This document shows, piece after piece, positions 49,670 to 58,441 of a stretch of DNA of 64,000 bases. Position 1 is the first letter of the stretch. Each line of letters opens with the position of its first letter. A program made the position numbers and the translations under genes. The stretch comes from Bog-473 sp963779735 (lineage in GTDB: Bacteria > Actinomycetota > Acidimicrobiia > Acidimicrobiales > RAAP-2), in the NCBI GenBank assembly GCA_963779735.1, contig CAVZZJ010000004.1:310001-374000 (forward strand). The letters are read 5' to 3'. The notes beneath the pieces are model-generated. The model did not search any database. It was not told the DNA's origin and was given only the letters and a program-made list of their open reading frames with translations.

Positions 49670-50503
49670 ATGGTATCGATGTCGCATAGACCGGCATCAC
49701 AGAACCTCAAAGAGGCAGCACCGTCGTTGTTGGCGATGGGAGCGATTGCTGCCATCCTGCTCGGCACCTTCATGACCATCAAGACCTATCGGACGGATAA
49801 CCAGGTCTCCGATTTGGAGCGCCACGGCGTAGCTGTCACGTACCACATATCCGTTTGCTCGGATGGCGGCGATAATGATGGACTTACATGTCAAGGGGAG
49901 TTCCAGTTTCGGGGTTCTACCTTTAGCGAGGACATACAAGGAATTCTCAATCAGCCAAGTAACGGCACCAACGTCACTGCATTGGTAGATCCCCTCCATC
50001 CCGGCTCGTATGTCTACATTCGCAGTTCGGTGTTCGGGCCAAATGCGGCTGGACGCGGAAGTTGGCTTGTGGGTGCCATATTGCTAGGTCTTCTTGCTCT
50101 TGGTATGGCTTCGGCTTCATATCACTTGACAATCCAACGCCGTAGAGCATCGCCGCATCCGATAGCGCTGCTCGGAGTCCCGATGACAACGCTTCCAGCT
50201 GACTATGGGAGAGAAGGCACCCTCCACTTAGCGACCTCTGGAATGGAAGTACAAGTGGTCGAGCGCCGTCGGTGGCATCCGAGTCGCTGGTCGCTTCTCA
50301 CCATCGGCCTAGCCTGCGTCGCGTTTGGGCTTATCGCCGTCACCGAGACCGTGCTCGGCCCTGGACAAGATACATGGAGTCAGCAGGCTCTCATCGGAGC
50401 AATCTTCACGGGTGTGATCGTCGCCATCGGAATCTTCTTGATTGTCTGGTCATTTCGCGCGGCCCGGCGAGATCGCGATCGTGACGCTCGACGCCACACG
50501 TAG
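49670..50503 (+). CDS. DUF3592-like membrane protein
   Basis: About 277 residues from ATG 49670. A helix near residues 20-38 (LLAMGAIAAILLGTFMTIKT) leads to an extracytoplasmic beta domain typical of DUF3592 (VAVTYHISVCSDGG, GEFQFRGSTFSEDIQGIL, NVTALVDPLHPGSYVY). A second helix (WLVGAILLGLLALGMASASY) and two more near the C-terminus follow. Function unknown. It forms a run with 49356 and 50506 in the same interval, with 2 bases to the next gene. Confidence 0.7.
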   Translation: MVSMSHRPASQNLKEAAPSLLAMGAIAAILLGTFMTIKTYRTDNQVSDLERHGVAVTYHISVCSDGGDNDGLTCQGEFQFRGSTFSEDIQGILNQPSNGTNVTALVDPLHPGSYVYIRSSVFGPNAAGRGSWLVGAILLGLLALGMASASYHLTIQRRRASPHPIALLGVPMTTLPADYGREGTLHLATSGMEVQVVERRRWHPSRWSLLTIGLACVAFGLIAVTETVLGPGQDTWSQQALIGAIFTGVIVAIGIFLIVWSFRAARRDRDRDARRHT

Positions 50504-50505
50504 CC

Positions 50506-51117
50506 ATGCAACAGGCCGACCATGGTGAGTCCGACCTCCGGCGGACTGCATTCACGAATCTTCCTGGAATGCATGTCCACGTCCGTTCTCTGGGGGGTAC
50601 GAAGCGCCAATATGTCCGAGGCGATGAGACAGTCCTGGCAGCGCGACGAACCCGATGGCGAAAGAACCCGCTCTATCCGAATCCTCAGATCACGGTAAAT
50701 GGAAGAGTGTTTGAGGAGCGTCTACTCGGAAAACGGCGGAATAATCATATGCGGACTCCTCGGGAGGTCGTTGATCTCGAGACCGGGGAGCGCCTATTCC
50801 GGATCGACGGACTCAACTTCAACGGCAGCGCAAATGCAGTCATCCAGTTTTCCGAATCACGCAGGTACACCTTTCCGGTTGAAGGAACCAAGCAACGCTA
50901 CAGTCGGGTCTCGAAGCCGGAGAAACGCCTGGGCTATCCCGTGATGTCAGCCGTAGACGATGAGGGAGATGTGGTCCTCACCTTCGCGGAACCCCATCAA
51001 CTGGAAGCCCGGGAGATTGTTATTGCTCCGGATCAGCCGATCACGTCCGAACTTCTCGTGATGATGGCAACAGCATCACCCTTTCTTGCATTCTTCTTCG
51101 TCAGACCTGGCGATTAA
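50506..51117 (+). CDS. hypothetical protein
   Basis: 203 residues, starting 2 bases after the preceding stop (operon-like). Beta-rich: GMHVHVRSLGGTKRQYVRGD, then PREVVDLETGERLFRIDGLN and RYTFPVEGTKQRYSRVSKPE. A hydrophobic C-terminal segment (ELLVMMATASPFLAFFFVRP) could be a membrane tail. The layout recalls LURP-one/DUF567-like tubby-fold proteins, but this is only suggestive. Closed by the palindrome at 51204. Confidence 0.6.
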   Translation: MQQADHGESDLRRTAFTNLPGMHVHVRSLGGTKRQYVRGDETVLAARRTRWRKNPLYPNPQITVNGRVFEERLLGKRRNNHMRTPREVVDLETGERLFRIDGLNFNGSANAVIQFSESRRYTFPVEGTKQRYSRVSKPEKRLGYPVMSAVDDEGDVVLTFAEPHQLEAREIVIAPDQPITSELLVMMATASPFLAFFFVRPGD

Positions 51118-51203
51118 AAGCGGAGATAAACGCATGCGCGTTCACCCTAAACACCGCACATTGCCAGCCCGGCGAACCTCACACGTCCTTGGACTACTCC
51201 GAT

Positions 51204-51244
51204 GTGCCGAACTGTCTCACCCACCCCGCGTTTCGGGCGACCCC
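51204..51244. repeat. cassette-boundary palindrome (inverse orientation)
   Basis: gtgccgaactgtctcaccca, ccccgcg, tttcgggcgacccc. Its reverse complement aligns with the right arm and tail of the copies at 37265 and 41875. The following 51245-51467 holds no gene; 51357-51390 is unusually AT-rich and may be a promoter. Confidence 0.6.
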
Positions 51245-51467
51245 GGAGTGACGATCCCCAGCAAGAGTTGATCGGCCCGAATGGAGTTGGACTCCGCCCG
51301 AAGGGCTCGGAACGGCGACGACACAACAGATCCGCATGTGTGAAATCGTCCGACACGTTGTTTGATTTATTTAGAATTCCTACCTTATTTGTATAGATGC
51401 TTCGGAAGCCGATGGGCTGTATTGTCGCGGCACCATTTGACCCATCGCGAGAGATCGGCGGAACGGA

Positions 51468-52088
51468 ATGACGCTAAAAGTTGTAGGTGCCGGCGTCGGT
51501 CGTACGGGTACCCATTCATTGAAAATCGCCCTCGAACAATTGTTGGGCGGCCCGTGCCATCACATGGTCGAGATCCTCGGGGATCCGACCCAAGCTCCAG
51601 GCTGGATCGACGCTATCGAAGGCCGACCCGTTGACTGGGCAACGATGCCTGCTGGCTATGTTTCTCTTGTCGACTGGCCCGGTTGTTCATTCTGGCCCGA
51701 GCTGTCAGCCGCTAACCCGGACGCGCTCGTGTTGCTTTCTGTGCGAGATCCGGAATCTTGGTACCGCAGCGCATCCAACACAATCTTTCAATCGTTTGAC
51801 AAGGTTCCGCCGGAGTTGGCGCCCTGGATGGCTGCTGTCGTTCAGCTGCTACACGATCGCTTCAGTGATGCGTTTGAAGACCCCATCGTCATGATGGACG
51901 CCTACGAGCGGCATAACGAAGCGGTGCGGCAAAGTGTCCCAGGCGATCGTCTGCTGGAATGGTCCCCGGCGGACGGGTGGGATCCCATCTGCGACCGGCT
52001 AGGCCTCGAAGTGCCAAGCGAGCCATTCCCAGTCACGAATACGACTGACGAGTTCCGCGCAATGGTTGGGATGCCAGCGATCTCCTGA
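51468..52088 (+). CDS. sulfotransferase-family protein
   Basis: 206 residues. The PAPS-binding 5' loop is VGAGVGRTGTHSLKIALEQL near residues 6-25, and the 3'-phosphate site is VLLSVRDPESWYRSA near 81-95. This places it in the P-loop Sulfotransfer_4 group. It would transfer sulfuryl to a small acceptor. Bacterial members often modify lipids or metabolites. A single unit with lower GC than the left-hand chromosome. Confidence 0.9.
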   Translation: MTLKVVGAGVGRTGTHSLKIALEQLLGGPCHHMVEILGDPTQAPGWIDAIEGRPVDWATMPAGYVSLVDWPGCSFWPELSAANPDALVLLSVRDPESWYRSASNTIFQSFDKVPPELAPWMAAVVQLLHDRFSDAFEDPIVMMDAYERHNEAVRQSVPGDRLLEWSPADGWDPICDRLGLEVPSEPFPVTNTTDEFRAMVGMPAIS

Positions 52089-52222
52089 CCGGTTCGACGG
52101 GCACGAGACGCTTCGGTTCGTCTGGGTTCACGCTTGTGCACGAACCTCGACAGCATCGACCCATGCGCCACGACGCTGGACCTCCGCAGGGGACCAACAT
52201 CTGCCGGAGGGCCGCGCCTCAA

Positions 52223-52247
52223 GCCGGCGACGGCGAAGTGGGGCAGG
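52223..52247. repeat. cassette-boundary palindrome
   Basis: gccggcgacggcgaagtggg then gcagg. Faces the inverse copy at 52310 across 62 bases with no gene between, as an emptied or very short interval would. Confidence 0.6.
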
Positions 52248-52309
52248 TCCTCGGGGATGACGAAGGTCACACTCCATCGCGTGCATAGCGCGACACTGCA
52301 CGGCGACTT

Positions 52310-52333
52310 GTGCCCCACACACCGGCGCTTCGG
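52310..52333. repeat. cassette-boundary palindrome (inverse orientation)
   Basis: gtgccccacacaccggcgct then tcgg. Pairs in opposite orientation with 52223-52247. Confidence 0.65.
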
Positions 52334-52437
52334 TATGGTCACCAGCCCGAGGACCCGTTTAGACCGTAACGCATCTGTACCGGAACGATCCATATCGCCA
52401 CTCTTCCGATCTGGGACAGGCACCTCTGCCTTTCCGT

Positions 52438-53448
52438 TTAGGAAGGATCATCTGCAAACGGGTCATCGAAAATCCTGAAAATGAAGGATTTGATCTCGTC
52501 ACACACGTGCAACCTGGGATCGGACCATGCGTAGAAGCCGAGGGCTGATCCGATCCCATCGGTAACGGCGAAGATGTCGCTCACGAGCTGACGCTCAGGC
52601 CCGTTGTGGCTGTTGGCTGTACCGACCAGTCCTCCTTCACCGTCTCCGACCAAGTCAAGGGTTCGATACGGGTCGGCGCCACCGAACTTGGGAACCTCGT
52701 CAGACTTCACCCTCTCGACATCTTCCAACAGGGAGCGCAGCCCCTCCACCGCAGTCTCGATGCACGCCTCGCTCCATCCGATCGAGCGCTCCGCGGCTGA
52801 GAGTGGCTCTTCCAAGCAGTCGATGGCCGTGTGCGCCATCGCGGTGAGCTGATCGAGCGCCTCGGGGCGCTCTGGCATAGGAGCAAATGGGCTTCCCCAG
52901 AGGTTGGCAGGCTGCCACATGGGAGCTGGCCGAGTTGTCACACCCTGTTCGTCGAGCCACTTCCCAATGCCATCGTCGATCTGTTCTTGATCCCGACGCA
53001 AAGCTTCGAGTATGTGGGCGGGCACCGCGAACCCTTCATCGCGGTGGGTATCCAAATGCTCCAAGAGGTCCTCGGTGTTGTAGAACTCGACGCTTCGCCC
53101 CTCATTGAGCTTGCAGTCGTCGCAGTACAGGGGGTTTCCCGGCAGGGCGAGAAGAATGAAGAGACCTCCATCCTGCGCTCTGCCCGGCCAGGCGTAAGTC
53201 CGCTGGATCCTGCCTTCGTAATCCTTGTCACGGCGCCATTTCTCTAGGTCCTCGTAGTACGAGTTCGGTACACGATGGCCGCTAGCTCGGTGGGCGTCGA
53301 GGTGCTGCCTCATGGCGGCAGCGGTGGATGTTTCAGTCGTCTCACCCTGGTTCAGATCGCACTGGAGACACACGAGGCGCATTGCCTCGCGGCTGAAGAG
53401 AACAATGACCTCGCTGTCGGGGTCTGGGTTATTGCTCCCAAAGGGCAT
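52438..53448 (-). CDS. hypothetical protein with two C..C...H..H modules
   Basis: 336 residues. Two internal repeats share the layout CxxC then HLDAH or HLDTH. The first is LVCLQCDLNQGETTET with MRQHLDAHRASGHRVPN; the second is LYCDDCKLNEGRSVEF with LLEHLDTHRDEGFAVP. Each could bind one zinc ion. The C-terminal half is helical (QLTAMAHTAIDCLEEPLSAA) with an acidic end. The repeats suggest a duplicated zinc module, perhaps for protein or nucleic-acid recognition. I do not recognise the family. Confidence 0.65.
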   Translation of the reverse strand: MPFGSNNPDPDSEVIVLFSREAMRLVCLQCDLNQGETTETSTAAAMRQHLDAHRASGHRVPNSYYEDLEKWRRDKDYEGRIQRTYAWPGRAQDGGLFILLALPGNPLYCDDCKLNEGRSVEFYNTEDLLEHLDTHRDEGFAVPAHILEALRRDQEQIDDGIGKWLDEQGVTTRPAPMWQPANLWGSPFAPMPERPEALDQLTAMAHTAIDCLEEPLSAAERSIGWSEACIETAVEGLRSLLEDVERVKSDEVPKFGGADPYRTLDLVGDGEGGLVGTANSHNGPERQLVSDIFAVTDGIGSALGFYAWSDPRLHVCDEIKSFIFRIFDDPFADDPS

Positions 53449-53473
53449 CGCTGTACGGTATTACACCCTCATG

Positions 53474-53500
53474 ACCGGCGAACGGGGATACCCTGGGCCG
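53474..53500. repeat. cassette-boundary palindrome (ggggata variant)
   Basis: accggcgaacggggatac then cctgggccgg. Variant of the core with ggggata in place of ggggcac, upstream of two divergent genes. Confidence 0.5.
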
Positions 53501-53575
53501 GTTCGTGGCTCACTGATTTAGCAGCCGGAGTATGGCGAACCCAGTCATGATGGGAGCGAACAGAAGGAGGAGTCA

Positions 53576-54250
53576 ATGTCAAGATTGCTCGTGCGCAACT
53601 TCTCGATCTCGCTCGACGGTTACGCAGCCGGACCCCGCCAGGATCTCGACCATCCGCTCGGCGTTGGGGGCACCCAGCTCCACGAATGGATCTTCGCCAC
53701 CCGCAGCGGCAGGCAGATGATCGGAGAAGAAGGCGGAAGTGAAGGACTCGACGACGACTTCTTCTCGGAGCGGGCATCTGGTGTGGGTGCCACCATCATG
53801 GGTCGGAACATGTTTGGCCCGATACGTGGCCCGTGGGGCGAGAGCGACTGGACCGGTTGGTGGGGAGAGGAACCCCCCTTTCATCACCCGGTGTTCGTGC
53901 TCACTCACGAACCGCGTGCTCCTATCGAAATGCAGGGCGGAACAACCTTTTATTTCGTTGACGGTGGGACCGAAGCGGCTCTCAGTGCAGCCTTCGAGGC
54001 GGCCGGTGACCATGATGTCCTTGTCGGAGGTGGCGCAGCCACCATCAGGCAGTACCTGCGTGCTTCGCTCATCGATGAAATGCATATGGCGATTGTGCCC
54101 GTCTTGCTGGGTAGCGGCGAACCACTCTTTGACGATCTCGGCCCCAGCACCGGTAACTATCGCTGCGTCGAACACGTTTGTTCGCCGGCCCTTATCCACG
54201 TCCGCTTCGCACGGGCCGTTCGTGGTGTCGACGACGGATTACAAGGCTGA
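53576..54250 (+). CDS. dihydrofolate-reductase/RibD C-terminal-domain protein
   Basis: 224 residues. The N-terminal strand and loop LLVRNFSISLDGYAAGP, then ATIMGRNMFGPIRGPW, PVFVLTHEP and VLVGGGAATIRQYLRASLID, match the RibD_C/DHFR-like reductase family that binds NADPH. The IDEMHMAIVPVLLGSGEPLF stretch is diagnostic. The substrate in stand-alone actinobacterial members is unknown. agaaggagg precedes the ATG. The last gene of the array, followed by the 20-bp boundary repeat. Confidence 0.92.
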   Translation: MSRLLVRNFSISLDGYAAGPRQDLDHPLGVGGTQLHEWIFATRSGRQMIGEEGGSEGLDDDFFSERASGVGATIMGRNMFGPIRGPWGESDWTGWWGEEPPFHHPVFVLTHEPRAPIEMQGGTTFYFVDGGTEAALSAAFEAAGDHDVLVGGGAATIRQYLRASLIDEMHMAIVPVLLGSGEPLFDDLGPSTGNYRCVEHVCSPALIHVRFARAVRGVDDGLQG

Positions 54251-54294
54251 GGAAATCAACGCCGTAAGCGAATCGGCTCCGATGGTGTCCATGC

Positions 54295-54314
54295 CCTATC
54301 CCCGAAGTGCCTGA
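54295..54314 (-). repeat. 20-bp boundary repeat, right copy (inverted)
   Basis: Reverse complement of 31819-31838 with no mismatch. Sits 45 bases after the last array gene. Confidence 0.75.
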
Positions 54315-54359
54315 TGGGCGTATCAACTCTTGGATGGCGGCAATGGGCACGGAGACTCC

Positions 54360-54740
54360 TGTGAGGGGCGGCACCCACCCACACCTCCCACACCTCATAA
54401 ACGGGCGGGCGGGCAGGTTCGACCCGGCGGGCGTGGGCGCTACCGGCCCGTTTCCGGCGGCCGTCCTCCCTGCGCGGGGAAAACCCAGGGGCGCAAAACC
54501 CAGGGGCGCAAAACCCAGGGGCGCAAGGGAGTAAGAGGCCTGGGGGCGAGCGGAGGGTGGACGGCTGGGAGGGGTAGGAGGGGCCCTGTGGGATGAGGGG
54601 TCCCTGTGGGCCGCCCGGCCGGCGAGCGGAAGGCGGACGGTGGAGCCCGGAGCGCCCGACGACCCACCCGAGAAGCGGGGCGAGGAGGGCGAAGAGGGGG
54701 GGCTAGAGCGTGGGCCCGCATAGCAACCGAGAAACTGGCG
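54360..54740. other. G-rich non-coding block
   Basis: Contains a T-arm-like ggcaggttcgaccc near 54413. Includes the tandem repeat at 54480 and long G-runs. The segment gacccacccgagaagcgggg near 54660-54679 resembles the block at 17933-17952 beside tRNA-Arg. No coding frame is credible. Confidence 0.5.
54480..54524. repeat. 15-bp tandem repeat (aaaacccaggggcgc), three copies
   Basis: Three perfect copies. Inside the G-rich block between the array and the MFS gene; not coding. Confidence 0.95.
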
Positions 54741-54862
54741 GCAGAGCGATGAGTGATCTGGACAGTCTGCTCCTCGACCAAGCTGAATACCGACCCGGCG
54801 GACAACAGTGAACTCCTCGCCAGTAGAACTCACTGCACCAGTTCGCACACGGGGATACCGCT

Positions 54863-56464
54863 TCACCCCAAGCCGACGCCTTCGATGTCTGCGGACGGAG
54901 TGATGTCTGGAAGGCGACGCATTCGGAATGAGTTGCCCAGACCGAGGAGGGAGGCGATGGCGGGAATGAGGAGCGCCACCTGCAGGGAGCGGTTCCGGGC
55001 GTGGGTGTTGATGGCGAGGATGTCGGCTTGGACGGCGGGGGGCTGGCCAGCGATCTGCTGCTGAAGCTGGGTGTTGCTCATAACCTCGGCATCGTGCTCG
55101 AGATACGCCGAGATCTGTTGCTGCTGAGCCGGGGGGATGATGGTGCTGGTCTCGGTCAGGTGGGTGAAGCTCAACGCCAAGGCCCACAACATGATGCCGC
55201 CGGCCAGGGCCAGACCGAACGACAGCCCGAACGAGCCGCCGGCGGAGTTCACCCCGGCGGCCTCGCTGACGTGCTCCTCGCTGATGGGGGCGAGGGTGAA
55301 GTTGTTGAGTTGAGAGACGAGCAGGCCCAGGCCCGCACCTGTGATGACCAGGGGGATGACCAGATACCACCCCGAGTCCACTCTCGGCACCAGGGGGATG
55401 ATGGCCACCATGCCAACAGTGCTGAGGGCGAAACCCGCCAATACGATGTTGGCCGGGCGTCGCTTGCCCGCCTTGCGCCCGGCGAGCATGGCCATGCCGA
55501 ACATGGACAGCGACAGTGGGGCCAGCGTGAGACCGGTCTTCATGGCGTTGTACTCGAGTGTCATCTGCAAGAAGAGCGGCAGGGCGATCATGGCGCCACC
55601 GAGGGTGATCTGCTGGAACATCTGCTGGGAGACGCCGATACGGAAGTTCAGGTGCTTGAACAGATCAGGATCCAGCAAGGTGGGCCTGCCGCGCCGTTTG
55701 CGCCGTACCAGCCAGAAGGCGAAGGCGGCCAGGGCGACAGCGCCGATGCCCATGAGCAGCCCGACGTACGCACCACCTTCCTGCCAGACGAGGATGCCGA
55801 GGACGATGCCACCCATGCCCACCACCGAGAGCACTGCGCCGACTAAGTCGACCTGGCGCGGCCCGGTGTAGGGCACGTCTTTGACGATTCGCATCTGGGA
55901 CAGCACGACGAGGATGATCACCACCTCCAGACCGAAGCCGACACGCCACGACAGGTAGGTCGTGAGGAACCCACCGAGGAGAGGTCCGACAGCGGCGGCG
56001 ATCGCCGCGGAGGCGCCCACGAGCGCGTAGGCGCGCTTCTGGGCATCACCCGTGAAGTTGCCGTGGATGAGCGACTGCATGGCCGGCAGGAGCAGGGAGG
56101 CGCCCAGCCCGCCGATGATGGCCCAGAAGATAATGATGGCGGTCAAGCTCCGGGCGACGGTCATGGCCAGAGCGCCGACGGCGTAGGCGAGCAGGCCGAT
56201 CACATAGGCGCGCTTGCGGCCCATCAGGTCACCCATCTTCGAGTTGATCAGGATGAAGGCCGCCGAGACGAGTGCCTCGAGGGCGATGGCCGACTGGACA
56301 CCACTCGCCGTTGTGTGCAGATCCTTGATGACGGCCGAGATCGACACGTTCATCAGCGAGGTGTCGACCACCAAGACGAACATGGCCGCAGCCAATAGGA
56401 GGGCGAGGCGCGGACTGGCGCTATTCCCCTCTTCCTCGACGGCGTCGTCGGGCCCGGAGCTCAT
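54863..56464 (-). CDS. MFS drug/proton antiporter, DHA2 (EmrB/QacA) type
   Basis: A 533-residue, 14-helix exporter. Motif A-like KMGDLMGRKRAYVIGLLAYA follows helix 2, and the first helix holds the DHA2 D1-type VVDTSLMNVSI. The C-terminal tail is soluble and proline-rich. It exports drugs or other hydrophobic compounds using the proton gradient. A long cytoplasmic N-terminus starts MSSGPDDAVEEEGNSASPR. No regulator is adjacent. A variant palindrome sequence (cacacggggatacc) occurs beyond its stop at 54847-54860. Confidence 0.9.
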   Translation of the reverse strand: MSSGPDDAVEEEGNSASPRLALLLAAAMFVLVVDTSLMNVSISAVIKDLHTTASGVQSAIALEALVSAAFILINSKMGDLMGRKRAYVIGLLAYAVGALAMTVARSLTAIIIFWAIIGGLGASLLLPAMQSLIHGNFTGDAQKRAYALVGASAAIAAAVGPLLGGFLTTYLSWRVGFGLEVVIILVVLSQMRIVKDVPYTGPRQVDLVGAVLSVVGMGGIVLGILVWQEGGAYVGLLMGIGAVALAAFAFWLVRRKRRGRPTLLDPDLFKHLNFRIGVSQQMFQQITLGGAMIALPLFLQMTLEYNAMKTGLTLAPLSLSMFGMAMLAGRKAGKRRPANIVLAGFALSTVGMVAIIPLVPRVDSGWYLVIPLVITGAGLGLLVSQLNNFTLAPISEEHVSEAAGVNSAGGSFGLSFGLALAGGIMLWALALSFTHLTETSTIIPPAQQQQISAYLEHDAEVMSNTQLQQQIAGQPPAVQADILAINTHARNRSLQVALLIPAIASLLGLGNSFRMRRLPDITPSADIEGVGLG

Positions 56465-56973
56465 GGCGACGACGTTCCTTTGAGGCTTCGGCCATGCGTA
56501 GCCCAGCGTGGTGAGGCCATCAGCTCCATTGTGCTTGGTCGAGGATTCGCCGGCTAGGGACGATGGTCCGTAGCCGTCTGTACTGGAAGTTTCGTGGCCT
56601 TCGAGGAAAACAGTTCATTGAGCAGCTCTTCTCTGGCGTCGCCCGCTGTCGCCCGGTCCGCCGTCGTCGCCGTGCCCCCGTCGGACCGAGGTCATCTATG
56701 CCAAGTGCACTTAGCCGCCCTGGGAAGCACCGGGTTTGGCTTAGTGCCCTGTTTCCCGCTGTCACCCTTTGTCCACCTCGGTAGCCAAAGGGTGACGGGA
56801 GAGATCCTGCTGTAATCAACCACGCGTGGAAGCCCATGCTCGAGAAAAACCGGTGCAGATGGCCTACTGACTGCGAACGCACCGGGAATGTACTTCGGGC
56901 GAGCACGTCGCTCTACCTCTCTCTGCGGCAGACAGCTTCTTGCGATTCTGGAAGCAGAATCGAGGTGCAGTGT
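56465..56973. other. intergenic region with one strong hairpin
   Basis: 509 bases without a convincing gene. tcaccctttg (56762-56771) pairs with caaagggtga (56786-56795) around a 14-base loop, with partial extension by ccgc/cggg. It could be a bidirectional terminator between the two flanking genes or an operator; no T-tract is present. Confidence 0.45.
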
Positions 56974-57378
56974 TCAACTGGTTGCCAGGAGCTTCGCCTT
57001 CTGCGCCTCGAACTCGGCGTCGGTCAGAACACCCTGGGACTTGAGGTCGGCCAGCTTGCTCAGTTCGGAGGCGACGCCGCCTCCTGAGGTTCCTGCGGCC
57101 TCCTTGACGTATTGGTCGAAGGCGGTTTTCTGCTGCGCAGCCTCCTGCGCCTTGCGCTCCTGCATCTTGCCACCACGAGCGATGAGGTAGACGAACACGC
57201 CAAGGAACGGGAGGATGATCACGAAGATGACCCAGAGCGCCTTGATCCAGCCGTTGAGGTCGTGGCTACGGAAGATGTCGAAGAAGACAGTGAAGAGTAT
57301 CCAGATCCAGATGAAGAAGAGGAAAAAGTAGAGCATTGACAGGAATATGCCGCCAAGTGGGTAAACGTATGCAAGCAT
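56974..57378 (-). CDS. PLDc_N plus SHOCT domain membrane protein
   Basis: 134 residues. Two helices (FLSMLYFFLFFIWIWILFTV and KALWVIFVIILPFLGVFVYL) form the PLDc_N (phospholipase_D-nuclease N-terminal) module. A cytoplasmic linker follows, then a C-terminal SHOCT domain (ELSKLADLKSQGVLTDAEFE, AQKAKLLA). The pair is common in actinobacterial membrane proteins of unknown function, where SHOCT mediates oligomerisation. A clear Shine-Dalgarno (aggaggatcgc, 8 bases) precedes the ATG at 57378. Confidence 0.9.
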   Translation of the reverse strand: MLAYVYPLGGIFLSMLYFFLFFIWIWILFTVFFDIFRSHDLNGWIKALWVIFVIILPFLGVFVYLIARGGKMQERKAQEAAQQKTAFDQYVKEAAGTSGGGVASELSKLADLKSQGVLTDAEFEAQKAKLLATS

Positions 57379-57872
57379 GCGATCCTCCTGATCGTCAGAG
57401 ATACCGCCCTATTTCTACCGTGCGATCTGGTCAATTGCGAGGACCGTTGGGGAAGATGCGCAATGCAACTCAAGCGGTGCCTAAGGTGGTTTTGTGGAGA
57501 AGCTCACTCGAGAGTCACTCCACAGTGAACGCTGGCGTCCAAGATCCGAGCCATTGCCTCGATGCCGTGAAGCGGTTCATGCCGGCGCATTGACACTGGT
57601 TGCTTCCAGACTAATAGCCGAGGATCCCGCAAAACGTCGCCCTTCCACGAGTGATTGTGTTGACTCGACGCCAACAGTCTCCCGACCGAGAGGGTCTTTC
57701 CGCGGACGCGAAGCGATCCTCCCATGAGGGCCGCGATTACCCCGGGCTAACCTCGTCGGCCGGAAGCTGGGGCTGAGTCCCAGTTCCTACAGGGGGCGGA
57801 CGCTAACATGGGAGTCGCTGGGGCACAAGGTCGTCAGCCAAGAGACGTAGGGGTGATGGTCGAGTCGGACTC
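57379..57872. other. intergenic region, no gene
   Basis: No credible frame. The N-terminal half of the MFS gene that should precede 57873 was looked for here and is absent. Confidence 0.5.
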
Positions 57873-58439
57873 GTGACGCAGAACGTGCAGTGGTTGATGC
57901 TGATGGGAACGTCGTTCGTCGTTTCCGCCTATCTCCAGGTCGTTCGGGGGTACAGCGCCATCAAAACCGGTGTGATCTTCACTGCAGCCACCCTAGGCAT
58001 CTTGGTGTCCTCGCTTGCCGCCGGCGCACTAGCGAAGCGCTTCCAGCAGCGAACGTTGATCCTGGTTGGTTTCGTTACCACCATCGCTGGTGTGGTCTTC
58101 CTTCTCCTGATCGTCAAGCACTCACCGAGCGAATGGGCCTTTGCGCCCGGGCTGCCGCTCATCGGGTTGGGCCTGGGGGTGATGCTCACCCCCTCGGTGA
58201 ATGTGGTGCAGTCCGCCTTTCCCGAGGACCAGCAGAGCGAGATCTCCGGTCTGTCCCGCTGTGTGTCGAACCTAGGCTCCTCCCTCGGCACCGCTATCGC
58301 CGGCACCATCCTCGTCTCCGGGCTGACCAGCCCCACGCGTTCCTATGCCCTTGCCATGATCGTGGTCGCGGCCGTCGGTTTGGTCGGCCTCGGGGTCACG
58401 ATCTTCCTCCGCAGCCCGGAGTCCGTGTCGGCGGCGTAG
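57873..58439 (+). pseudogene. 5'-truncated MFS transporter (DHA2 C-terminal half)
   Basis: 188 residues starting inside the protein: VQWLMLMGTSFVVSAYLQVV, then GYSAIKTGVIFTAATLGILV, LIGLGLGVMLTPSVNVVQSA and SNLGSSLGTAIAGTILVSGL. These are helices about 9-14 of a DHA2 exporter, with motif C-like sequences preserved. Helices 1-8 are missing upstream, so transport is unlikely unless it works as a partial protein. The stop is 2 bases before the YihY/BrkB start, so it may survive because of coupling. Confidence 0.75.
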
Positions 58440-58441
58440 CA

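Noticed and set aside
31819..54314. Canonical integron attC sites
   Set aside because: The core GTTRRRY and its complement RYYYAAC are not found at the palindrome ends; the arms are GTGCCCC/GGGGCAC. A standard integron call is therefore not supported, only an integron-like architecture.
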